DNA of 64,000 nucleotides from Polynucleobacter nymphae (GCF_018882155.1 NZ_JACVPA010000001.1:930001-994000), one strand, 5' to 3'. Shown: positions 43,314-53,841, counted from the first letter of the stretch. The notes: generated by a model not told the origin, from the sequence alone. A program made the numbers and translations.

Positions 43314-43943
43314 ATGTACTCAATCTTACTATCCGCTGGTTGGCCTATTTGGCCTTTATTAATTATTTCCATTATTGGCCTGGCGATCGTATTAGAGCGC
43401 AGCTGGTATCTCCGCCAAAGCCATATATTCCCAAAAAACTGCTTAGAAACTGCTTTTGGCCTTTGCAATCAATTGCTTAAAGATAATAAGCCCTCTGATA
43501 GCCAAATTAGCGCACTGGCTCAGCTATCTCCTGCCACCCCCTTGCTTGCCTGTGTTTTAAAAGAAAAGCTCAATGGCAGCAGTTCAGAAGCAGCCTTAGA
43601 AGAGCTCCAGGCGGCCGCACAGATGACTTGGTTTAAGTTGGACCGCTACTTAGGTATTCTGGCAACCATCGCTACCATCGCCCCCTTATTGGGTTTATTT
43701 GGCACCGTGGTTGGCATGATCGAAATCTTTGGTAGTCAAGGGGCCATCAGTGGCGCAGGCAGTCCACAACAATTAGCCCACGGCATTTCAGTGGCGCTGT
43801 ACAACACTGCTTTTGGATTACTGATTGCGATTCCTGCACTCGCTGCATGGCGAGGATTAAAAGCGCTTGCCAATCAACGTCAGCGTGAGTGCGAAGAGTT
43901 CACACGCCAGTTATTTAAAAAACTATACCCAGCAGAGTCTTAA
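43314..43943 (+). CDS. exbB: MotA/TolQ/ExbB proton channel family protein
   Basis: This 209-residue membrane protein has three hydrophobic helices (about 8-28, 112-135 and 155-178) and the family core LIATIAPLLGLFGTV plus VALYNTAFGLLIAIPAL. It forms the proton-driven stator with ExbD to energise TonB-dependent uptake. The name rests on the adjacent exbD-like gene (1-bp overlap) and the lpxK-kdsB neighbourhood. A second, separate TolQ-type gene is present at 49205. Confidence 0.87.
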   Translation: MYSILLSAGWPIWPLLIISIIGLAIVLERSWYLRQSHIFPKNCLETAFGLCNQLLKDNKPSDSQISALAQLSPATPLLACVLKEKLNGSSSEAALEELQAAAQMTWFKLDRYLGILATIATIAPLLGLFGTVVGMIEIFGSQGAISGAGSPQQLAHGISVALYNTAFGLLIAIPALAAWRGLKALANQRQRECEEFTRQLFKKLYPAES

Positions 43944-44410
43944 TGAGCTGGTTAAGCCTGCAATCATCCTCTAAGAGAAGTTTTTCTCTCGGGACTACAC
44001 CTGTTTCCGCTGAGCCAGAAATTAATCTCATTCCTTTTATTGATGTCTTGTTAGTGGTACTGATCTTTTTGATGATCTCCACCACCTTTACACGCTATCA
44101 AGAATTAGCTATCACTTTGCCAAGTGCTAATGGTAGTGAGAGTCAAACAGATAACAAACAAGTGCATATCGCTGTGAGTCGTGATGGCCGCTTTGCAATC
44201 AATGGCAAAGTAATGGATCGCACCCAGCTGAGCGGTGCCTTAATACAACTGAGTAATCAGAGCAGTAGTAATAAAGATGGTGTGAGCAACTTACAAGTCA
44301 ATATTGATGCTGATGCGAGAGCGCCGCATCAAGCGGTCATGAGCGCTCTAGAAGCCGTGCGTGATGCCAATCTATCGAATGTTGTGTTTAGTAGCCAAAC
44401 CAAAAAGTAA
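43943..44410 (+). CDS. exbD: ExbD/TolR-family biopolymer transport protein
   Basis: This 155-residue protein has one membrane helix at about 34-52 with the conserved Asp of PFIDVLLVVLIF, which relays protons. The C-terminal periplasmic domain carries VNIDADARAPHQAVMSALE, typical of ExbD. The N-terminus is about 10 residues longer than usual. It works with the ExbB-like protein encoded immediately upstream. It ends 23 bp before lpxK. Confidence 0.87.
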   Translation: MSWLSLQSSSKRSFSLGTTPVSAEPEINLIPFIDVLLVVLIFLMISTTFTRYQELAITLPSANGSESQTDNKQVHIAVSRDGRFAINGKVMDRTQLSGALIQLSNQSSSNKDGVSNLQVNIDADARAPHQAVMSALEAVRDANLSNVVFSSQTKK

Positions 44411-44433
44411 GCCTTTAGAAAAATACCTTCATC

Positions 44434-45516
44434 ATGGCGCTATCTTTTTTTCAAAAAGCTCCCCAGTTTTGGGAAAGACGTGGCCCCACTGCTCTCTTAC
44501 TTTGGCCGCTATCTTGGATTTATAGCTGGATCTTGCGGATTCGTAAACTCATGGGAGATCTAGGTCTTAGCAATCAGCAACCTGCGCCAGTGCCCATCAT
44601 CATCGTGGGCAATATTCGGGTGGGTGGCACAGGCAAGACTCCCATTGTGATTGCCCTAGCGCAGCGCCTATCGCAACTCGGATGGAAGCCCGGCATCATC
44701 AGCAGAGGCTATGGATCAGTGCAAATATCACCCACTCAAGTGCGCAGTGATTCTGATCCAATACAAGTCGGTGATGAGCCCGTCTTGATTGCTAAGCGAA
44801 CGTATGATCAATTTCCGATCTGGGTTTTTCCGAAGCGCCAACAAAGCATCAAGGCATTGCTTGCTCACTCGCCTGATGTCAATGTGATTATTAGTGATGA
44901 TGGCTTGCAACACAGCGGACTATCCCGTTGGCCTGCGCGCGAAGGTGGGCGTGATATTGAGTTTGTGGTGCGTGATGGTCGTGGTGAAGGTAATGGCTTT
45001 CTCTTGCCAGCCGGGCCATTACGCGAATCAGCGGATCGTGGGCGTGATGCTACCTTATTTACCGAATCCGTAAATCATCAGAAAAGCGGTTTACTAGATG
45101 AATACTTTAAAGGTCGGCGCGCGTTCACTTTGCTTGGCACTTTAGGTGCTCCATATCAACTCATTGATTCTGGTAACACCCAAACCTTCGTAAAAATTAG
45201 TGAGGAGTTTTTACCAGCTCAAATTACTGCGATTGCTGCGCTTGGTAATCCTCAGCGCTTTTTTAATGCCCTACAAAAACAGGGTATTACAGCGAAACAG
45301 CTTGCGCTGCCAGATCATGCAAGCTACACCCCAGAATTTTTTAGCGGTATTAAAGCGCAATGCATTCTGATTACCGAGAAAGATGCTGTGAAATGCGCTG
45401 CCATTAGCGATGAGCGAATTTGGGTAGTGCCTATGAACCTCAATCTGCCTGATAACTTGTTAGACTGGCTGCAATCCATTTTGCAAAGGCCTGATCCCCA
45501 TCGCTACAACTTATAA
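44434..45516 (+). CDS. lpxK: tetraacyldisaccharide 4'-kinase
   Basis: This 360-residue inner-membrane P-loop kinase phosphorylates the lipid A disaccharide. The Walker A motif VGNIRVGGTGKTP is at about 62-74, the substrate motif is SDDGLQH, and LPAGPLRE is typical. The segment after DDGLQHSGLSRWPA has a short insertion relative to the usual LxRDIEIVV order. It is followed by Trm112-family, kdsB and adk genes, a common Burkholderiales order. Confidence 0.94.
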   Translation: MALSFFQKAPQFWERRGPTALLLWPLSWIYSWILRIRKLMGDLGLSNQQPAPVPIIIVGNIRVGGTGKTPIVIALAQRLSQLGWKPGIISRGYGSVQISPTQVRSDSDPIQVGDEPVLIAKRTYDQFPIWVFPKRQQSIKALLAHSPDVNVIISDDGLQHSGLSRWPAREGGRDIEFVVRDGRGEGNGFLLPAGPLRESADRGRDATLFTESVNHQKSGLLDEYFKGRRAFTLLGTLGAPYQLIDSGNTQTFVKISEEFLPAQITAIAALGNPQRFFNALQKQGITAKQLALPDHASYTPEFFSGIKAQCILITEKDAVKCAAISDERIWVVPMNLNLPDNLLDWLQSILQRPDPHRYNL

Positions 45517-45587
45517 AGCGCTAAACTAAGCAATAACCTAAGCAAAAGAGTCGCGGTATTCAATTGCTTTTATTACTTTAGAAAATT

Positions 45588-45767
45588 ATGGATAAACGTT
45601 TACTTGAAATTTTGGTGTGCCCTTTGTGCAAAAGTCCTTTGCATCTAGATACTGCTAAACACGAACTCATCTGTAAGGCTGATCGTCTGGCTTACCCCAT
45701 TCGCGATGATGTACCAGTCATGCTAGTTGATGAAGCGCGCGCTCTGAGCGCTGATGAAACTCTTTAA
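45588..45767 (+). CDS. Trm112-family protein
   Basis: This 59-residue zinc-ribbon-like protein reads [20 protein letters not shown] and then [14 protein letters not shown], the full Trm112/YcaR pattern. Two of the zinc cysteines (CPLC) are present and a third in ELICKAD. Trm112 in eukaryotes activates methyltransferases; the bacterial role is not settled. It lies between lpxK and kdsB, as in many Gram-negatives. Confidence 0.88.
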   Translation: MDKRLLEILVCPLCKSPLHLDTAKHELICKADRLAYPIRDDVPVMLVDEARALSADETL

Positions 45768-45791
45768 ATCCTTCATTCAATCTCTTTTGAC

Positions 45792-46553
45792 ATGAGCGCC
45801 AATCAAACTTTGGACTTCTTGGTAGTGATACCAGCAAGAATAGGGTCGAGTCGCTTGCCGCGCAAACCACTAGCCGATCTTGGTGGCAAGCCCATGGTGG
45901 TTCGGGTAGCAGAGCGCGCTCAGCAATCACTTGCCCAAAGCGTGGTGGTGGCAACTGATTCTGCTGAGATTGAGGCAGCGTGTCGTGAGCATCACATTGA
46001 GTGTTTACTAACGAGCGCTGATCATCCTACTGGCACTGATCGCTTAGCTGAAGTAGCGCAGTTACTCAAGCTGCCCAGCAATACTTTAGTTGTTAACGTA
46101 CAAGGTGATGAGCCACTCATTCCTCCAGAGCTTATTAATCAAGTAGCACAAACTTTAGCGAACAATGCCCAATGCGCTATCGCAACTGTTGCAGTACCCA
46201 TGAGTGATCAAGCAGAAATTGATAACCCCAATGTTGTCAAAGTAGTGCTCAATCGCGCTGGGGAAGCTTTGTATTTTTCAAGAGCGACGATTCCCTTTGT
46301 GAGAGATACGCAGAGCGCTCAAAAAACAGCACATCTTCGCCATTTGGGTATTTATGCCTATCGGGCAGACTTTTTGCAGGCCTACACCAGGCTAGAGCCT
46401 GCACCCCCAGAACAAGCAGAAGCGCTAGAACAACTTCGCGCCCTCTGGAATGGCTACCGTATTGCCGTTCACATTGCTTCAGAAGCGCCACCAGCGGGCG
46501 TAGATACCCCAGAGGACCTAGAGCGGGTCAGACGGCTGCTTGGAGCCCAGTGA
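45792..46553 (+). CDS. kdsB: 3-deoxy-manno-octulosonate cytidylyltransferase
   Basis: This 253-residue enzyme activates Kdo with CTP for lipopolysaccharide inner core synthesis. The N-terminal VVIPARIGSSRLPRKPLADL and VVNVQGDEPLIPPE are diagnostic, as are HLGIYAYRADFLQAY and PPAGVDTPEDLERVR near the C-terminus. It begins 24 bp after the Trm112 gene and ends 108 bp before adk. Confidence 0.95.
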   Translation: MSANQTLDFLVVIPARIGSSRLPRKPLADLGGKPMVVRVAERAQQSLAQSVVVATDSAEIEAACREHHIECLLTSADHPTGTDRLAEVAQLLKLPSNTLVVNVQGDEPLIPPELINQVAQTLANNAQCAIATVAVPMSDQAEIDNPNVVKVVLNRAGEALYFSRATIPFVRDTQSAQKTAHLRHLGIYAYRADFLQAYTRLEPAPPEQAEALEQLRALWNGYRIAVHIASEAPPAGVDTPEDLERVRRLLGAQ

Positions 46554-46598
46554 AGAGTCAGAGACGATCCTCTAAGGGCTTCTCGGGGATAATCCTAG

Positions 46599-47327
<729 letters not shown>

Positions 47328-47339
47328 GTCAATTACCTC

Positions 47340-47375
47340 AATAAAAAAGGACTGCCATTGCAGTCCTTTTTTATT
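47340..47375. terminator. bidirectional rho-independent terminator between adk and nrdR
   Basis: A perfect 16-bp stem, AATAAAAAAGGACTGC at 47340-47355 pairing with 47360-47375, has a CATT loop. The A-run on one side and the T-run on the other let it stop transcription from both adk (plus) and nrdR (minus). Confidence 0.9.
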
Positions 47376-47407
47376 GGGCTTTATTGCAATTCTCTATTTG
47401 AGTTCTT

Positions 47408-47854
47408 TTATTTAAGCTCTTTCAACGCGCTCTCAAACGATTCAATATCGGCAAAGCTGCGATAGACAGAAGCAAAGCGGATATAGGCTACTTTATCTAA
47501 GCGCTTGAGTTCGCGCATGACCAATTCGCCAACGCGTTCACTCGGAATCTCTTTCTCACCCAGGCTGAGAAGCTTTTCTTCAATTCGAGCAATCGATTCA
47601 TCAACAGAGTCTGAAGATACGGGGCGTTTTCGTAGCGCAAGCTTGATTGAACCGACCAGCTTATCGTGGCTGTACTCAACCCGGCTGCCATTTTTCTTGA
47701 CGATGGCTGGCAAGGCCAGCTCCACCCGCTCATAAGTCGTAAAGCGCTTATCGCATTTAGAACAACGACGCCGACGTCGAATGGTATCGCCTTCATCGGA
47801 GACTCGGGTATCGAGAACCTGGGTATCGTCGTTATGGCAAAAGGGGCAGCGCAC
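47408..47854 (-). CDS. nrdR: transcriptional repressor NrdR
   Basis: This 148-residue protein has an N-terminal zinc ribbon (Cys3, Cys6, Cys31 and Cys34 in MRCPFC and RCSKC) and an ATP-cone domain from about 47 ([15 protein letters not shown]). It represses ribonucleotide reductase genes in response to dATP/ATP. It lies 29 bp downstream of glyA in the same orientation, a common arrangement. Confidence 0.96.
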   Translation of the reverse strand: MRCPFCHNDDTQVLDTRVSDEGDTIRRRRRCSKCDKRFTTYERVELALPAIVKKNGSRVEYSHDKLVGSIKLALRKRPVSSDSVDESIARIEEKLLSLGEKEIPSERVGELVMRELKRLDKVAYIRFASVYRSFADIESFESALKELK

Positions 47855-47883
47855 GGGGGCTCTTTTCTTTAGTGTTTGAGTAC

Positions 47884-49128
47884 TTAGCCGTAAACCGGGA
47901 AACGCTTGGTGAGCTCTGCTACTTGATTGCGTACTTTAGTAATATTTTCGACATCATTTGGATTATCTAAAACATCTGCAATGAAATGGCCGACTTGCCT
48001 TGCTTCAGCTTCTTTAAAGCCACGCGTAGTCATGGCAGGGGAACCTAAGCGAATGCCGCTCGTCACCATCGGTTTTTCTGGATCATTCGGAATACCGTTT
48101 TTATTGCACGTAATGTGCGCTTCGCCCAAGATGCGCTCAGCTTCTTTACCGGTCATTTTCTTGGCACGCAAATCGACCAACATCACATGAGAATCTGTAC
48201 CGCCGGACACAATGCGCAGACCACGAGAAATTAAGGTCTCAGCCAATGCCTGGGCATTAGCAATCACTTGTTTTTGATAATCGATAAAGCCTGGCTCTTG
48301 CGCTTCTTTAAAGGCGACAGCTTTAGCAGCAATCACGTGCATTAAAGGGCCGCCCTGCAAGCCCGGGAATACTGCAGAGTTAATGGCTTTCTCATGCTCA
48401 GCCTTCATCAAGATGATGCCGCCACGCGGACCACGCAAACTCTTATGCGTTGTAGAAGTAACAATGTCTGCATGTGGTACTGGGTTTGGATAAACACCAG
48501 CAGCAATAAGTCCAGCATAGTGCGCCATATCTACCAAGAAGATCGCGCCCACTTCTTTGGCTAATTTACCGATGCGCTCAAAATCAATTTTTCTAGAGTA
48601 AGCAGATGCGCCCGCAATAATCATTTTGGGTTTGTGCTCGCGAGCCAAACGTTCCATTTGCTCGTAATCAATTTCTTCATTCTTATCTAAACCGTAAGCA
48701 ATCGGGTTAAACCACTTACCGCTCATATTGAGCGCCATACCGTGCGTCAAATGCCCACCTTCTGCAAGGCTCATACCCATAAATGTGTCGCCTGGTTTTA
48801 AGAAGGCCAAGAACACGGCTTGGTTAGCAGATGCGCCGCAATGGGGCTGTACATTTGCCGCTTCAGCACCAAACAAGGCTTTGACACGATCAATAGCCAA
48901 TTGCTCAGCAACGTCCACAAATTCACAGCCGCCGTAATATCTTTTGCCTGGATAGCCTTCAGCGTACTTATTGGTCAATTGGGAGCCCTGGGCTGCCATG
49001 ACTGCTGGTGAGGTGTAGTTTTCAGAGGCAATAAGCTCAATATGGTCTTCCTGACGCTTATTTTCGTTCTGAATGGCCTCCCATAACTGGGGGTCGGTTT
49101 TGGCTAAGGTGTTCTGACGGTCAAACAT
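47884..49128 (-). CDS. glyA: serine hydroxymethyltransferase
   Basis: This 414-residue PLP enzyme interconverts serine and glycine and produces methylene-tetrahydrofolate. The N-terminal [18 protein letters not shown] and the PLP-lysine motif [15 protein letters not shown] are conserved, as is [14 protein letters not shown]. It is divergent from tolQ. The 76-bp gap has a palindrome AGTTAATTAACT (49159-49170). No glycine riboswitch is visible. Confidence 0.96.
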   Translation of the reverse strand: MFDRQNTLAKTDPQLWEAIQNENKRQEDHIELIASENYTSPAVMAAQGSQLTNKYAEGYPGKRYYGGCEFVDVAEQLAIDRVKALFGAEAANVQPHCGASANQAVFLAFLKPGDTFMGMSLAEGGHLTHGMALNMSGKWFNPIAYGLDKNEEIDYEQMERLAREHKPKMIIAGASAYSRKIDFERIGKLAKEVGAIFLVDMAHYAGLIAAGVYPNPVPHADIVTSTTHKSLRGPRGGIILMKAEHEKAINSAVFPGLQGGPLMHVIAAKAVAFKEAQEPGFIDYQKQVIANAQALAETLISRGLRIVSGGTDSHVMLVDLRAKKMTGKEAERILGEAHITCNKNGIPNDPEKPMVTSGIRLGSPAMTTRGFKEAEARQVGHFIADVLDNPNDVENITKVRNQVAELTKRFPVYG

Positions 49129-49204
49129 GGTGATAATCCTGATGAAGTTGGATTGCTGAGTTAATTAACTTAGTAAAATCAACCTACATCATACAAAATC
49201 CACC

Positions 49205-49861
49205 ATGACCACTACACAAGACCTCTCCTTTCTCTCTCTAGTCCTCAATGCCAGCCTATTAGTCCAGTTGGTAATGTTGTTATTACTAGGGATGTCCATC
49301 GCCTCTTGGACCATCATTTTTAAGAAAACTGCTGTTTTGCGGGGGGTGAGACAAGACACCGAGCGTTTTGAGCGTGACTTTTGGTCTGGCGGGGATCTGG
49401 CCACCCTTTTAGAGTCTGCTCAGCGCAATACCCGCAGCGATGCTGTTCTAGAGCACATCTTTGAGGCGGGCATGCAAGAGTTTATGAAGGTTCATGAAAT
49501 TGATGCTGCCCGTCGCGCCATGAAAGCAACCTATCAACGCGAGATGGATATTCTCGAAGCGAATCTGCCTTTCTTAGCTTCTGTGGGTTCTGTATCGCCA
49601 TACATTGGTTTGTTTGGAACAGTCTGGGGAATCATGCACGCCTTCCGCGGTTTAGCAAATGTTCAGAACGCCACCTTAGCGGCAGTAGCGCCCGGCATTG
49701 CTGAAGCGCTTGTCGCTACTGCAATTGGTTTGTTCGCAGCGATTCCTGCTGTAGTTGCTTACAATCGCGCCGCAACTGATGTAGATCGTTTGGCGATTCG
49801 CTTTGAAACCTTTATTGAAGAATTTACAAACATCTTGCAGCGTCAAACAGCGGGACGTTAA
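49205..49861 (+). CDS. tolQ: Tol-Pal system protein TolQ
   Basis: This 218-residue inner-membrane protein has three helices (about 15-37, 118-142 and 165-190). The family core is SVGSVSPYIGLFGTVWGIM with IAEALVATAIGLFAAIPAVVAY. It forms the proton-driven motor with TolR and TolA, which pulls the outer membrane inward during division. It begins the tolQRAB-pal-cpoB operon and follows glyA divergently. Confidence 0.94.
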   Translation: MTTTQDLSFLSLVLNASLLVQLVMLLLLGMSIASWTIIFKKTAVLRGVRQDTERFERDFWSGGDLATLLESAQRNTRSDAVLEHIFEAGMQEFMKVHEIDAARRAMKATYQREMDILEANLPFLASVGSVSPYIGLFGTVWGIMHAFRGLANVQNATLAAVAPGIAEALVATAIGLFAAIPAVVAYNRAATDVDRLAIRFETFIEEFTNILQRQTAGR

Positions 49862-49872
49862 GCGAAAAAGTT

Positions 49873-50292
49873 ATGGCTGGATCTTCTTTACGAAAAAATA
49901 AACGTCGGGCGATGTCTGACATTAACGTCGTTCCCTATATCGATGTGATGTTGGTTTTGCTGGTGATCTTTATGGTCACTGCGCCCATGGTGAACCCAGG
50001 GGTTGTAAACCTACCAACGGTTGGCGGGGCTAAAGTGCAAGCCTTACCACCAGTCTTTCTGACGATTGATGCTAATGAGAATGTCATCGTGCGTAAAGAC
50101 GGCGAGCCAGTACAAACTCTCAATCCATTTGAACTGGGTGCATTTGCAAGATCACAGGCAGAAAAATCCGCTGATCAGCCCATCGTGCTGGCTGCAGATA
50201 AGTCGATCAAATATGAAACTGTCATGAGTGTGATGTCTAAACTCAAAGAGAATGGTGTTAAACGCGTTGGCTTAGCAGTTAAGAGTCAATAA
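49873..50292 (+). CDS. tolR: Tol-Pal system protein TolR
   Basis: This 139-residue protein has one membrane helix at about 20-40. It includes the proton-relay Asp in VPYIDVMLVLLVIFMV, followed by a periplasmic domain ending in VMSVMSKLKENGVKRVGL. It works in the TolQ-TolR stator. It starts 11 bp after tolQ and is followed by tolA 23 bp later. Confidence 0.94.
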   Translation: MAGSSLRKNKRRAMSDINVVPYIDVMLVLLVIFMVTAPMVNPGVVNLPTVGGAKVQALPPVFLTIDANENVIVRKDGEPVQTLNPFELGAFARSQAEKSADQPIVLAADKSIKYETVMSVMSKLKENGVKRVGLAVKSQ

Positions 50293-50315
50293 AGCTTAGT
50301 ACAGATAATTTGTCC

Positions 50316-51119
50316 ATGAACAGTGCGCAAACTTTTCCATCCAATCTCTCTCCGTTCAAACGGGGGCGTCTCACAAAAGAAGAGAGTACTAAACGCGCCT
50401 TTAGTTTTTCATTAATTGCGCACTTAGGTCTATTGGCCTTTTTAGTGATTGGCATTAGTTGGAATAACAGTACGCCTTCTGGAGTAGAAGTGGAGCTGTG
50501 GGATTCTATGCCACAATTACAAACTACACCAGAACCAGAACTGAAGACAGTAATAAAAGAAGAGGCTGCGGATATTGCGGTCAAGAAAAAGCCCGTAGAA
50601 AAAGAGCCTCCTAAAAAAGAAGTGGTGAAGGAGACCCCAAAAACAGCCAAGCCTCCTCCGCCCAAGGAAAAAGAGCAGCCTAAAAAAGTGGAAGCTCCCA
50701 AAGCACTCTCGCCAGCAGAAATCAAAGCCAATGCCGCTGCTGAAAAAGTACGTGCAGATCAATTAGCCCGTTTGCGCGCTGCTGCAGGCGCTGAGGGCGG
50801 CAGTGGCGGCACAGTTGGTAGCGGAGTAGGTGGTGGTGGCAACGCACCTCCCGGCTGGACTGACAAGGTGATTAAAAAAGTAAAGCCGCTCATTGTGTTT
50901 AATGCAGAATCGGTCAGTGGCAATCCTGCAGCAGTGATACAGGTGAGCCTCGCTCCCGATGGCGCCATCTTAAACACCAGCCTTGTGAGCTCTAGTGGTA
51001 ATCCAAGTTGGGACCGTGCGGTATTGCTAGCGCTTTCTCGTGCAGAAAGCTTGCCAAAAGATGACAATGGCAAAATTCCCCAACGTGAAGTAAAGCTGAC
51101 CTTTAAACCCAAGGACTAA
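50316..51119 (+). CDS. tolA: Tol-Pal system protein TolA
   Basis: This 267-residue protein spans inner membrane and periplasm. A single helix is at about 32-50 (LIAHLGLLAFLVIGIS). It is followed by a Pro/Lys/Glu-rich and then Ala-rich stalk (about 75-160), a short Gly/Ser linker and a TonB-like C-terminal domain (ILNTSLVSSSGNPSWDRAVL). It links TolQR to TolB and Pal. ATG 50316 is used; a TTG two codons earlier is unlikely. Confidence 0.9.
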   Translation: MNSAQTFPSNLSPFKRGRLTKEESTKRAFSFSLIAHLGLLAFLVIGISWNNSTPSGVEVELWDSMPQLQTTPEPELKTVIKEEAADIAVKKKPVEKEPPKKEVVKETPKTAKPPPPKEKEQPKKVEAPKALSPAEIKANAAAEKVRADQLARLRAAAGAEGGSGGTVGSGVGGGGNAPPGWTDKVIKKVKPLIVFNAESVSGNPAAVIQVSLAPDGAILNTSLVSSSGNPSWDRAVLLALSRAESLPKDDNGKIPQREVKLTFKPKD

Positions 51120-51122
51120 TGC

Positions 51123-52433
51123 ATGTTGCAGTTGATGAAAAGAATGATTTGGAAATTGCAATTACTCAGCATGACGGTTGCTACCCTGTTGATTGGTATC
51201 ACAACACCAGCACTGGCTCAAATGAATATCGAAATCACGGGCGTTGGTCAATCGCTATATCCCATTGCTGTGATGCGCTTTAAAGATGAAAATAAATTAC
51301 CCACCAGCGTTACTGAAATCATTCGCCAAGATTTAGCACGCAGTGGTTACTTCAAAAATACTGAAAATGGTAATGCTGTTGAAAGTGATGATGGCACTCC
51401 AAACTACAAATCATGGTCTGCGCGTGGTGCGGACGCTTTAGTCATTGGCTCCGTTGTCCAAACTGGCAATGCTCAGTTTGAGATTTATTACAAGTTATTT
51501 GATATTCGTAAATCCCAAAGTTTGGGTGGCTTAAAACTAGACTCCAGTGCTGACAATCTGCGCGCTGCAGCCCACAAAATTGCCGATGACATCATTCTCA
51601 AGCTACTAGGCGAGCGCGGTGTGTTCTCCACCCGCCTATCCTATGTAATTAAGGACGGCAAACGCTATCGCTTGGTGATTTCGGATGCGGATGGTCAAAA
51701 TATTCGTAATGCACTCAATAGTAGTGAGCCTATTATTTCTCCATCATGGTCGCCTGATGGTAAGAAAGTAGCTTATGTCTCCTTTGAAGATCGCAAGCCA
51801 GTAGTTTATGTTCATGAGCTTGCAACCGGTCGTCGTATTTCGCTTTCGAACCAAAAGGGAAATAACAGCGCGCCAGCATGGTCACCCGATGGCAAGAAGT
51901 TAGCAATCTCACTTTCTAAAGATGGCAATACCCAAATCTATGGCATTAATGCTGATGGCACAGGCTTGCATCGCTTAACGCGTGGCAACACCATTGATAC
52001 TGAGCCGCAGTACTCTGCTGATGGTCGTTCTATCTATTTCACCAGCGATCGTGGTGGTAATCCACAAATCTATCGCATGAGCGCTGAAGGTGAGCAAGCT
52101 GAAGGCGTCAAAAGAGTGACTTACAAACAAGGTTTTGTGACTTCGCCACGCATTTCTCCGGATGGAAAATACTTAGCTTACATTGCTAATATTGGTGGCG
52201 CCTATCGCCTCTACATTCTGAATTTGGCAACTGGTGATGCACAAGCATTGACTGATGGCACTAGTGATGAATCCCCTTCTTTTGCAGCCAATGGTCGCTA
52301 TGTGCTGTACTCGACCAAAGTCAATGGTAAGCGCGTATTAGCCGCCGTCTCTGTTGATGGAAACTCAAAACAGGTTCTGAGTATTCCAGGTTCTGACGTT
52401 CGTCAGCCGTCTTGGGGTCCATTTATGGATTAA
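51123..52433 (+). CDS. tolB: Tol-Pal system beta-propeller protein TolB
   Basis: This 436-residue periplasmic protein has a signal peptide ending ALAQ at about 32, an N-terminal domain (YPIAVMRFKDENKLP) that contacts Pal and TolA, and a six-bladed propeller with repeated PSWSPDGKKVAY-type motifs. Start ATG 51123 has AAGGA 7 bp upstream, inside the tolA end. A long hairpin starts at its last codons (52421-52459). Confidence 0.95.
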   Translation: MLQLMKRMIWKLQLLSMTVATLLIGITTPALAQMNIEITGVGQSLYPIAVMRFKDENKLPTSVTEIIRQDLARSGYFKNTENGNAVESDDGTPNYKSWSARGADALVIGSVVQTGNAQFEIYYKLFDIRKSQSLGGLKLDSSADNLRAAAHKIADDIILKLLGERGVFSTRLSYVIKDGKRYRLVISDADGQNIRNALNSSEPIISPSWSPDGKKVAYVSFEDRKPVVYVHELATGRRISLSNQKGNNSAPAWSPDGKKLAISLSKDGNTQIYGINADGTGLHRLTRGNTIDTEPQYSADGRSIYFTSDRGGNPQIYRMSAEGEQAEGVKRVTYKQGFVTSPRISPDGKYLAYIANIGGAYRLYILNLATGDAQALTDGTSDESPSFAANGRYVLYSTKVNGKRVLAAVSVDGNSKQVLSIPGSDVRQPSWGPFMD

Positions 52434-52459
52434 GGCTTACTCAGTCTTTATCCATAAAT
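52421..52459 (+). other. inverted repeat spanning the tolB stop
   Basis: A 14-bp stem (52421-52434 pairing with 52446-52459, one mismatch) encloses an 11-nt loop and includes the tolB stop codon. No T-run follows, so ordinary termination is unlikely. It may protect the 3' end of the tol transcript or separate it from pal, which begins 124 bp further on. Confidence 0.4.
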
Positions 52460-52583
52460 CCTTGCTGCGATCCCCCTTTTAGGGCGAAATCGTTACTTTT
52501 CATAGTCTTAGAGGCATAATATTGTCTGTAAGCTCAGATATTGACTGGGTTATTTGCTTAAGCTTGTCAGAAAAGGAAAGACC

Positions 52584-53096
52584 ATGAAAATTTCTCTCGC
52601 ACGTCGTGCCGCAACACTCACCCTCATTGGGTTAAGCGCCTTGTTAATGGCAGCGTGTTCTAGCGTCAAATTGGATGACGTAGATGCTGCTAGTGGAAGC
52701 GGTAGTGGTGGCGGTAGTGGCAAATTTGGCTCACAACCGTGGAATGACCCTAGTAGCCCATTATTTGATAAAAGTGTTTACTTCGGTTTTGATGAGTACA
52801 CCGTACAGACTAAATACCAAAAAATGCTGTCTGCTCATGCAAGTTATTTAAAAGCCAATCCAAAACAAAAAATTATCATTCAAGGCAATACTGATGAGCG
52901 TGGTACTGCCGAATACAACTTGGCGCTGGGCCAACGACGTTCCGATGCCGTTCGTAAATCATTGAACTTGATGGGTGTATCGGATGATCAGATAGAAGCC
53001 GTCAGTTTCGGTAAAGAAAAACCTAAAGTAGAAGGTGATACTGAAGCAGCTTGGGCAGAAAACCGCCGCGCTGACATTGTTTATATCGCAAACTAA
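52584..53096 (+). CDS. pal: peptidoglycan-associated lipoprotein Pal
   Basis: This 170-residue outer-membrane lipoprotein has a signal peptide with lipobox LMAAC (Cys25), a Gly/Ser-rich linker, and an OmpA-like domain with VYFGFDEYTVQ and NTDERGTAEYNLALGQRRSDAV that binds peptidoglycan. ATG 52584 is chosen because a strong Shine-Dalgarno AAGGAAAG precedes it. An earlier in-frame start at 52554 would spoil the signal peptide. Confidence 0.95.
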   Translation: MKISLARRAATLTLIGLSALLMAACSSVKLDDVDAASGSGSGGGSGKFGSQPWNDPSSPLFDKSVYFGFDEYTVQTKYQKMLSAHASYLKANPKQKIIIQGNTDERGTAEYNLALGQRRSDAVRKSLNLMGVSDDQIEAVSFGKEKPKVEGDTEAAWAENRRADIVYIAN

Positions 53097-53828
53097 ATGA
53101 AGATGCTTTCACACTCAGCAAAACAAACGCTCTCACGAGCGTTTTGTTTAAGTGCTACCGTTCTTTGCTTGGGCGTATCTAATAGCGCTTGGGCCCTCTT
53201 CTCTGATGATGAGGCCCGTAAGGCTATTTTGGATCTGCGCAAGTCGCTAGCGACTACCCAGCTTGAGTTGCAAGGTCAAATTGAAAAACTGAAAGCAGAT
53301 AATGCTGAGCTGCGCGGCAAGATTGAAAGCCTTGAGAAGCAAGGTGAAGACATCAACTCTAGTCAAAAAACTTACTATCAAGATTTAGATGCTCGCTTAG
53401 GGAATTTTGAACCGCGCACAATCACGATTGAAGGTGTGAGTGGGATAGTGCAGCCCGACGAGAAAAAAGCGTATGACGATGCCTTAAAAGCATTTCAGGC
53501 TGGTAACCTCAAAAAGGCGAACGAAGCTTTCTCTGCATTTGCAGCGAAGTATCCAAAAAGTCCTTACCTACCTTTAACACTCTATTGGGGCGGTAATAGT
53601 AAATATGCTAACAAAGATTACGCTGGCGCAATCAGCCAATTACAAAGCCTAATTAAAAAATATCCTGATCATCCACGCGTGCCTGCTGCGATGGTTACTT
53701 TGGGAAACGCTCAATTAGAGAGTGGCAGCAAGGCGGCTGCTAAAAAAACGTTTGCTGAGATCGTTGCTAAATATCCTGATACCGAAGCAGCGAAAGACGC
53801 GCAACAGCTTCTGGCTGCTACTAAGTAA
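53097..53828 (+). CDS. cpoB: cell division coordinator CpoB/YbgF
   Basis: This 243-residue periplasmic protein has a signal peptide (about 1-33), a coiled-coil trimerisation region at about 40-105 (LRKSLATTQLELQGQIEKL), and tetratricopeptide repeats (AYDDALKAFQAGNLKKA, PRVPAAMVTLGNA). CpoB couples cell-wall synthesis with Tol-mediated outer membrane constriction. It begins directly after the pal stop codon. Confidence 0.93.
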   Translation: MKMLSHSAKQTLSRAFCLSATVLCLGVSNSAWALFSDDEARKAILDLRKSLATTQLELQGQIEKLKADNAELRGKIESLEKQGEDINSSQKTYYQDLDARLGNFEPRTITIEGVSGIVQPDEKKAYDDALKAFQAGNLKKANEAFSAFAAKYPKSPYLPLTLYWGGNSKYANKDYAGAISQLQSLIKKYPDHPRVPAAMVTLGNAQLESGSKAAAKKTFAEIVAKYPDTEAAKDAQQLLAATK

Positions 53829-53841
53829 TATCAACTAAGCC

